A DNA stretch of 7,073 nucleotides from an uncultured Dermatophilus sp. (GTDB lineage: Bacteria; Actinomycetota; Actinomycetes; Actinomycetales; Dermatophilaceae): contig CAMCQD010000087.1 in assembly GCA_945876925.1 (NCBI GenBank), forward strand, positions 1 through 7,073, read 5' to 3'. Position 1 is the first letter of the stretch. Each line of letters opens with the position of its first letter. The notes under the pieces were generated by a model, which made no database searches, was not told the DNA's origin, and saw only the letters and a program-made list of their open reading frames with translations. Both the position numbers and the translations under genes were made by a program. Positions 1-7,073 of the stretch are shown here, one piece after another.

Positions 1-3390
<3,390 letters not shown>

Positions 3391-3413
3391 GCGGCCGCGC
3401 CCGGGGGAGGACG

Positions 3414-4277
3414 TCAGTTCCCCGGCGGGGCGTCGTCCCAGCGGCGGACCGGCGCGATGGCCTCGAACCACACCTGTATGAGCTGGTCGTGGCCGCCCGC
3501 GGGGGCGTCCCCCGCCGGCCCGGGGATGAGATGTACCGCGGCGGCGCTCACCCGGAGACGCTCGATGAGCCGGTCGCGCAGGGCGGCCTCCGGGACGATC
3601 CACCGGGTGGCATCGCGGCGCAGGCTGGTGCCCGCGATGGCCCGCTCACCGGCGGGCGCCGAGGCCAGCCACGTGAGGACACGCTCGTCGTGCAGGTGCA
3701 CCACCGCGGGCACCCGGAACACTTCGGCCGTCCGGACGAGCGCGCCCGCGCCGAGGCATTCGGCCCGGATGGCGCGCTCGCCGCAGGCCGCTCCGCCCGC
3801 ACCCAGGTGCACGTGCACGATGTCCGGGCGGTTGCGGGCCAGCGCCCGGGCGAGCCTGCCAACCGCGAGCGGCTGGCCGCCCCGCCGGGGTAGCCGGCGG
3901 CGCGCTCCGGCCCCGGCCGGCCCGGCGGCGGGCACGGTGCCGGAGGGGATGAAGGACTGCTCGATCCGCACGTCGTCGGCTGCCAGCACCGCCGCCACCC
4001 GGGGAACCGGCCCGGCCGGCGGGTTACTCCCGCCGGCCTGCGCGGGCCCCAGGTGCAGCACGTGCACCGGGCGGCACACCACCGATGAGGATGCCGTCGC
4101 CGCCCCGGCCGTCCTGGCCGCGCCGACGGCGGCCCGCGCAGCGCGGTTCTTGTTCACCGGTGCCCGCGACGCGGTCGTCCCGGCGGCCCCGGCCGCGGTC
4201 GGCGGCACGCGCTGCGGGGTCGTACTCGCAGCGGGCGCGCCCTGACCGTTCATCCGGGTACCAGGCGCGAAGGACAT
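3414..4277 (-). CDS. GT4-like glycosyltransferase N-terminal domain protein, no donor-binding domain
   Basis: Predicted protein of 287 residues. Residues 1-68 are rich in Ala, Pro, Thr and Arg and look disordered. From residue 70 it follows the N-terminal Rossmann half of GT-B family 4 glycosyltransferases: a first strand PVHVLHLGP (70-78), RPDIVHVHL (150-158), VPAVVHLHD (189-197), and RWIVPEAALRDRL...VHLIPGPA (225-255), which resembles the segment just before the interdomain linker. In a full GT4 enzyme about 170 more residues would carry the nucleotide-sugar site with its E-x7-E motif. Here the protein stops about 32 residues later. The ATG at 4277 is preferred because SD AAGGAG (4285-4290) is 7 bases away; the ATG at 4283 is only 1 base from it. 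There is no signal peptide or membrane segment, so it is probably cytoplasmic. It could be a non-catalytic sugar-binding or partner subunit, or a decayed enzyme. The fold call is from motif pattern only. Confidence 0.8.
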   Translation of the reverse strand: MSFAPGTRMNGQGAPAASTTPQRVPPTAAGAAGTTASRAPVNKNRAARAAVGAARTAGAATASSSVVCRPVHVLHLGPAQAGGSNPPAGPVPRVAAVLAADDVRIEQSFIPSGTVPAAGPAGAGARRRLPRRGGQPLAVGRLARALARNRPDIVHVHLGAGGAACGERAIRAECLGAGALVRTAEVFRVPAVVHLHDERVLTWLASAPAGERAIAGTSLRRDATRWIVPEAALRDRLIERLRVSAAAVHLIPGPAGDAPAGGHDQLIQVWFEAIAPVRRWDDAPPGN

Positions 4278-4284
4278 GGTCATG

Positions 4285-4290
4285 CTCCTT
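4285..4290 (-). promoter_or_regulatory. Shine-Dalgarno site that decides the GT-like gene start
   Basis: The minus strand reads AAGGAG-C-ATGACC-ATG. The SD is 1 base from the first ATG (4283), too close for use, and 7 bases from the second ATG (4277), which is normal. The protein therefore most likely begins MSFAPG rather than MTMSFAPG. Confidence 0.7.
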
Positions 4291-4300
4291 GCAGATGTAC

Positions 4301-4319
4301 TGACGGGTAAGGCCCGTCA
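4301..4319 (-). promoter_or_regulatory. Perfect inverted repeat TGACGGG-N5-CCCGTCA upstream of the GT-like gene
   Basis: Seven-base arms pair perfectly around a 5-base spacer. The element ends 10 bases upstream of the SD of the GT-like gene and about 24 bases from its start. As DNA it has the size and symmetry of a 19-bp operator for a dimeric regulator. As RNA it would form a stable hairpin just ahead of the ribosome binding site. It does not look like an intrinsic terminator because no T-run follows on either strand. The structure is read directly from the sequence; the function is inferred. Confidence 0.5.
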
Positions 4320-4435
4320 TCTTCGCCGTGAAACGCTGTGTCCCGCAGGAGGGTGACCGGGAACCTGGTGAGCGGTACATCCGCTGTTCGTGAGACGTTC
4401 CTGAGTGGTTCATCGGCGCGTCTCCTGGACGGACG

Positions 4436-4451
4436 TACAGCAATCACTGTA
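4436..4451. promoter_or_regulatory. Palindrome TACAG-N6-CTGTA, possible operator
   Basis: Perfect 5-bp arms with a central AT that also keeps the symmetry (12 of 16 positions are symmetric). It stands in a locally AT-rich patch of otherwise very GC-rich DNA. On the minus strand it contains TACAGT and overlaps TATACA, both weakly like a -10 hexamer, so a bound repressor could block transcription toward the GT-like gene. I found no convincing -35. The half-sites are in the opposite order to an E. coli LexA box (CTGT-N8-ACAG). No specific regulator can be assigned. Confidence 0.4.
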
Positions 4452-4496
4452 TACGCATCGCGTGGGTACCGCAGTGGCTCGGCAGGCTTTGCCCCG

Positions 4497-4540
4497 CCCG
4501 GCCGCCCGGGCCGGCTGGCCGGGTCCGCGATCGCGCGCGG
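4497..4540. repeat. GC-rich dyad cluster in the divergent spacer
   Basis: CCCGGCC (4497-4503) pairs with GGCCGGG (4517-4523) across 13 bases. It is followed by CCGCG (4525-4529) pairing with CGCGG (4536-4540) around a 10-bp perfect palindrome CGCGATCGCG. This could insulate the two divergent transcripts or simply reflect base composition. Confidence 0.25.
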
Positions 4541-4568
4541 ACCTCCTGGTCAGGTGGTCTTCGCAGGC

Positions 4569-4598
4569 CAGACGTGGCACGCTGCAGGCTGCTACCGT
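4569..4598 (+). promoter_or_regulatory. Weak candidate promoter for the lipoprotein-esterase operon
   Basis: CAGACG (4569-4574, sharing the GAC core of TTGAC) is separated by 18 bases from TACCGT (4593-4598, fitting the actinobacterial TAnnnT -10). It would give a leader of roughly 95 bases before the lipoprotein start. The match is poor and is offered only as the best candidate seen in this spacer. Confidence 0.2.
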
Positions 4599-4689
4599 GC
4601 ATAGCGCGCGGTTGTGCCGGCGCGTGACCGGGGGAAGCGCCCAGCCGGTGCCTGGATACGCAGGTGCCGCATTCGTCCGCACCCGCGCC

Positions 4690-4695
4690 GGAGGG
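4690..4695 (+). promoter_or_regulatory. Shine-Dalgarno site that decides the lipoprotein start
   Basis: GGAGGG directly abuts an ATG at 4696, which is too close for initiation, and lies 6 bases before the ATG at 4702. The second ATG is therefore the likely start and gives a protein beginning MSIQARQ. Confidence 0.7.
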
Positions 4696-4701
4696 ATGAC
4701 T

Positions 4702-5193
4702 ATGTCAATACAGGCTCGGCAAGCGGTGATCGTCGCGCTCACTGCGGCGACGGTGGCCGCGCTCGCAGCATGCTCCGCCCCACCGCCCGATACCGGGCCG
4801 CTGCCATCTCTCGGGACCGCCGCCAGCGCCGCGGAGGCGCAGGTCCGCGAACTCCCCGCGCCACCGGGCACGCAAGTGTCAGACGTGCACGCGAGCACGG
4901 CGCTGAACACCTTCGTCACCCACGCGCTGCGGGTGGTGGGGGAGGGCGTCGAACTGGACCAGGGCCGCTGCTCGCAGCTCGCCAGGGAGATGCAGCGGGC
5001 GATCGCCCCGGATCTCGTATTCGCTGCCGCTGGCAAGGTGGATGATCCTGACTTGCGGGCGCTGCTGCTCAATGCCCGGTCCCAGGTGGGATACGTCCTC
5101 GCCTCCTGCGCGGACGGCCATGCGGTCGACGTCACGCAGGCCCGCAACGCGGTCGCCCTGCTGTCGGCCAGGATGCCGAAGGCGGGGTCATGA
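4702..5193 (+). CDS. Small lipoprotein of unknown function
   Basis: Predicted precursor of 163 residues. A short n-region with one Arg (residue 6) leads into a hydrophobic stretch (8-23) ending in a lipobox LAAC, so Cys24 should be lipidated and the protein anchored on the outer face of the cytoplasmic membrane. A Pro/Ala-rich linker (25-57) follows, then a probably helical domain (about 60-160). Its only other cysteines are Cys90 and Cys136, which could form one disulfide. I do not recognise the family, and no catalytic motif is visible. The start was chosen by SD spacing. Its TGA stop overlaps the ATG of the SGNH hydrolase gene (ATGA, 5190-5193), so the two are almost certainly one operon with coupled translation. 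The lipoprotein may be a partner, chaperone or tether for the exported hydrolase, but that is inference from context. Confidence 0.88.
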   Translation: MSIQARQAVIVALTAATVAALAACSAPPPDTGPLPSLGTAASAAEAQVRELPAPPGTQVSDVHASTALNTFVTHALRVVGEGVELDQGRCSQLAREMQRAIAPDLVFAAAGKVDDPDLRALLLNARSQVGYVLASCADGHAVDVTQARNAVALLSARMPKAGS

Positions 5194-6365
5194 GCATCCT
5201 GCAGCGTCCCCGCGCGCGCTCGCTGGCGGCGGTGACGGTCCTCGTCGCCGCGTTCCTCGGCGGCACCGTCCGGCCGGGGTACACCTCACCGCCCGGCGGG
5301 CGCTCGTGGGTGGCCATGGGTGACAGCATCAGCAGCGGCTACGGCATCGCCTCGGTCTCCACCTCGCCGTCGGCCTGGGGCCAGGACTGCGCCCGGGCCA
5401 GCGGGACCAACCTGAACACCACGCTCACCGGGCTGGCCTGGCCGGTGCAGGCCGCCCGGGTACTCGAGCAGGAGAACGCCGGGTATCAGCAGTTCTTCAC
5501 GGCCTGCGCGGGCAACCTCACCGACGACTGGGCGGTCCAGCTGGCCGAGGCGTACCGGGGCATCGGCGCGGAGGTCCCCTCCGAGCTCGTGCGCGCCACC
5601 CCGGGGCGCTCCAGCTCGCTGGTGACCGCGCTGGAGTCGATAGCCGCCTCGGGACGCCGCTTCGACCTCATCACGGCCACTATGGGGGCGAACAACGTCG
5701 GGCTCGGCCTGTTCGGGCAGGGCTGCATCGACGTCGCCCAGCCGGATGGGTCAGCCCGCGAATGGACCAGCGCCGGCTGGGGCGGCTGCGACGCGGACGA
5801 GCAGACGGTGCGCCAGCAGGTCGACCTGCTGACCGGGCGCAAGCCGATCAGCGGCCCGGACGCCCTGGCCGCCGGCCAGGTGCCGCTGTGGAGCCCGGAC
5901 GTCAGCAGCGGGGAGACCGAGCCGATGCTGTCCGCGCTCGCCAAGTTCGTCAATCCCGGCGGCAAGGTGATCATCGTGGGCTACCCGCAGGTGTTCGAGT
6001 CCCCCGAGCGCACCACCCTCGCCGCGCGCTGGTCTAAGGTGCCCGGGCTGCTCAGCGCGGCCGGTAACTGCCAGGGCGCCTCGGTGCAGGCCATGACCGC
6101 GACCCGCGCCGCGATCGACTACCTCAACGCCGGGATCAGGGAAGCCACCGGCAAGGCGAACGCGATGTTCGCTTCCAGGGGCGTGACCTTCGAATACCTT
6201 GACATGAATTCCCTCGCCATGGAGAACGCCAGCGGGCGGCACGCGCTGTGCACCGCCGACCCGTGGATCAACGACCCGTGGACGCCGACCCACGCCCTGC
6301 TGCACCCCAACGCCGCCGGTCACGCGGCGGTCGGTGACGCCATCGCCCGCCAGCTGCCCCGCTGA
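5190..6365 (+). CDS. Secreted SGNH/GDSL-family esterase or lipase
   Basis: Predicted precursor of 391 residues. The N-terminus has a basic patch (RPRAR, 6-10) and a hydrophobic core (11-27), a Sec-type signal peptide; I cannot fix the cleavage site. SGNH blocks are visible. Block I is GDSISSGYG with nucleophile Ser46. A block II-like CAGN (106-109) follows. Block III is MGANN, with the oxyanion-hole Asn at 168. Block V is LHPNAAGH with catalytic His372. The residue three before that His, often Asp, is Ala369, so the enzyme may work as a Ser-His dyad, as described for the Streptomyces scabies esterase. Six cysteines (67, 106, 179, 200, 294, 354) would allow three disulfides, as expected for an extracellular actinobacterial enzyme. 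The substrate is unknown: lipid esters or acyl groups on polysaccharides are possible. Its start overlaps the lipoprotein stop, and the upstream SD is weak, so translation is probably coupled. Confidence 0.92.
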   Translation: MSILQRPRARSLAAVTVLVAAFLGGTVRPGYTSPPGGRSWVAMGDSISSGYGIASVSTSPSAWGQDCARASGTNLNTTLTGLAWPVQAARVLEQENAGYQQFFTACAGNLTDDWAVQLAEAYRGIGAEVPSELVRATPGRSSSLVTALESIAASGRRFDLITATMGANNVGLGLFGQGCIDVAQPDGSAREWTSAGWGGCDADEQTVRQQVDLLTGRKPISGPDALAAGQVPLWSPDVSSGETEPMLSALAKFVNPGGKVIIVGYPQVFESPERTTLAARWSKVPGLLSAAGNCQGASVQAMTATRAAIDYLNAGIREATGKANAMFASRGVTFEYLDMNSLAMENASGRHALCTADPWINDPWTPTHALLHPNAAGHAAVGDAIARQLPR

Positions 6366-6490
6366 CGGGGCCCCCGCGTGCCCCGGGGCCGCCCCCGGGC
6401 AGGGCATGCTGCCGGGAACCCGGGAACCGCGCCGGGGGAGCGCCGGGACCATCCCGTTGCCGGGTACCGGCCCGGCGGGGGAGGAGCCGG
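6366..6490. terminator. GC-rich hairpins between convergent genes, possible terminator
   Basis: The 125-base gap between the esterase stop and the glycoside hydrolase stop is almost all G and C. The clearest dyad is CCCGGGCAG (6394-6402) with CTGCCGGG (6409-6416), one G bulged, around a 6-base loop. GGGGC (6367-6371) with GCCCC (6380-6384) is an alternative. There is no T-tract. The position suits a two-way terminator, but base composition alone could produce this. I see no gene in the gap. Confidence 0.35.
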
Positions 6491-7073
6491 TCAGCCCGCC
6501 GTGGGATCAGAGGTGCTCTCGCGGGAGTTGAGGCGCACCAGCTCGTCGTAGGCGGGTTTGCGGGAGCCGTCGATGCGCAGCAGCCCGAAGTAGTTCTCGC
6601 GGTCGGCGCTGGCGTCCCCGGCGGCGGGGGCGGCGGCGCGGTCGCGCAGGGTGTACCAGAACAGCGGGCCGGTCTTCTCATTGGCGGACCAGGCCTCATC
6701 CGCCTGCCACATGAGGGTCACCGCGGTGGCCTCGTCCACCGAGTGCGCCCCTGCCGTGGGCGCGCCCACCTCCGTGCCCCAGAGGGGCAGATCGGGGTAG
6801 CCCGCCGCGGTGAGGATGGCGCGGACCTGCGGCACCAGCGACATCTCCCCGCCGCTGCCGGTGACCATGTCCGAGTACGGGTGCATCGCGGCCGCGTCGG
6901 CGTGCCGGGGCGCCTCCGTGGCGGCCAGCCCCTGGAACCACGTCAGCGTGTCGATGTCGGGTGCCCCGGTGGCCCCGCCGGTGCCGCCGAGCAGGATGAG
7001 GCAGCCCTTGCACCTCGGCCGCACGACGGCCTCCGTGGCGACGAACAGCCGGGCGTACGCCTGCACATCCGGC
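6491..7073 (-). CDS. Glycoside hydrolase, clan-A (TIM-barrel) type, C-terminal part
   Basis: The frame is open to the right edge, so the 5' part, including any signal peptide and the expected acid/base NE motif, lies outside. The GTG at 7066 is internal: the in-frame codons before it (Pro-Asp) continue a helix-like stretch (VQAYARLFVATEAV). About 193 residues are visible, numbered from the right edge. The order of motifs resembles the second half of a GH5/GH39-type barrel: a strand CLILLGG (24-30), then DAAAMHPYSD (59-68), LPLWGTEVGAPT (95-106) with Glu101 as the likely nucleophile, an aromatic strand PLFWYTLRD, and the closing YFGLLRIDGSRKPAYDEL, typical of such enzymes. It would cleave glycosidic bonds in some polysaccharide or glycoconjugate. 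The exact family and substrate cannot be told from this part. It converges on the esterase gene and is not in its operon. Confidence 0.85.
   Translation of the reverse strand, partial: PDVQAYARLFVATEAVVRPRCKGCLILLGGTGGATGAPDIDTLTWFQGLAATEAPRHADAAAMHPYSDMVTGSGGEMSLVPQVRAILTAAGYPDLPLWGTEVGAPTAGAHSVDEATAVTLMWQADEAWSANEKTGPLFWYTLRDRAAAPAAGDASADRENYFGLLRIDGSRKPAYDELVRLNSRESTSDPTAG

Larger units (their letters stand above)
4024..4413 (-). other. Possible upstream ORF overlapping the GT-like gene start
   Basis: An ATG at 4413 is preceded by CCAGGAGA, with AGGAG at 4422-4426 and an 8-base spacing that is ideal for initiation. The frame stays open for 129 codons to a TAA at 4024, running out of frame across the GT-like gene start. 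The first part reads MNHSGTSHEQRMYRSP and resembles nothing I know. Its third-position GC is lower than that of neighbouring genes, and its later part (very Arg/Gly-rich) is clearly the shadow of the GT-like frame. If translated, it may be a leader whose translation affects the downstream start. More likely it is a chance ORF with a good SD. Confidence 0.2.
4278..4701. other. Divergent intergenic region with several dyads
   Basis: These 424 bases separate the minus-strand GT-like gene from the plus-strand lipoprotein operon and should hold promoters for both. I see a perfect 7-bp hairpin (4301-4319), a 5-bp dyad AGCGG-N5-CCGCT (4371-4385), a TACAG-N6-CTGTA palindrome (4436-4451), a GC-rich dyad cluster (4497-4540) and a small minus-strand ORF with its own SD starting at 4413. 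Third-position GC in that ORF before the GT-like start is clearly lower than in the flanking genes, which argues that most of this DNA is non-coding. No tRNA or recognised riboswitch is seen. Confidence 0.7.

Noticed and set aside
3457..4245. 262-codon plus-strand frame opposite the GT-like gene
   Set aside because: Its translation is Arg/Ala/Pro-rich without motifs, while the minus strand gives ordered Rossmann-type strands and a well-placed SD.
4436..4451. LexA/SOS-box reading of the palindrome, prompted by the nearby repair gene
   Set aside because: The half-sites are in the inverse order and spacing to CTGT-N8-ACAG, and the usual actinobacterial SOS box (GAAC-N4-GTTC type) is not present here.
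4526..4535. CGCGATCGCG perfect 10-bp palindrome, resembling cyanobacterial HIP1 core
   Set aside because: A single copy in very GC-rich DNA, and the organism is not cyanobacterial; likely chance.
4575..4600. TGGCACG start of a possible sigma-54 -24/-12 promoter
   Set aside because: The -12 half does not match at the required spacing, and actinobacteria generally lack sigma-54.
4405..4701. In-frame upstream extension of the lipoprotein from an ATG at 4405
   Set aside because: It would bury the signal peptide and lipobox about 120 residues inside the protein and bypass the clear SD at 4690.
5751..6452. 233-codon minus-strand frame opposite the esterase gene
   Set aside because: Gly/Val/Arg-rich antisense shadow of the SGNH hydrolase, with no SD-supported start seen.

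Overview
The window looks like chromosomal DNA from a GC-rich actinobacterium. G or C dominates third codon positions, Shine-Dalgarno sites are strong GGAG types, mfd has an actinobacterial form, and an exported lipoprotein and SGNH hydrolase look typical of actinomycetes. I cannot name the genus. I see no rRNA, tRNA, CRISPR array, insertion sequence or phage gene.

Layout from left to right. (1) Positions 1-3390 (+) hold most of mfd, the transcription-repair coupling factor; its first part lies outside the window. (2) Positions 3414-4277 (-) hold a gene convergent with mfd. It encodes an Ala/Pro/Thr-rich N-terminal tail followed by what looks like only the N-terminal half of a GT-B (GT4-like) glycosyltransferase. 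(3) A 424-base divergent intergenic region (4278-4701) carries a perfect 7-bp hairpin, a TACAG-N6-CTGTA palindrome, a small upstream ORF with its own ribosome binding site, and GC-rich dyads. (4) Positions 4702-6365 (+) hold a two-gene operon joined by an ATGA overlap: a small lipoprotein of unknown function, then a secreted SGNH/GDSL esterase or lipase. (5) From 6491 to the window end (-) lies the C-terminal part of a clan-A-like glycoside hydrolase, convergent with the esterase.

Mfd is a housekeeping DNA repair protein. It recognises stalled RNA polymerase and recruits UvrA. The genes to its right look like an envelope or extracellular carbohydrate and ester group: a partial glycosyltransferase fold, a lipoprotein, an exported esterase and a glycoside hydrolase. 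That they act together is inference from proximity only. The firmest link is the overlapping lipoprotein-esterase pair. The least usual items are the glycosyltransferase-like protein without a donor-binding domain and the structured DNA upstream of it.
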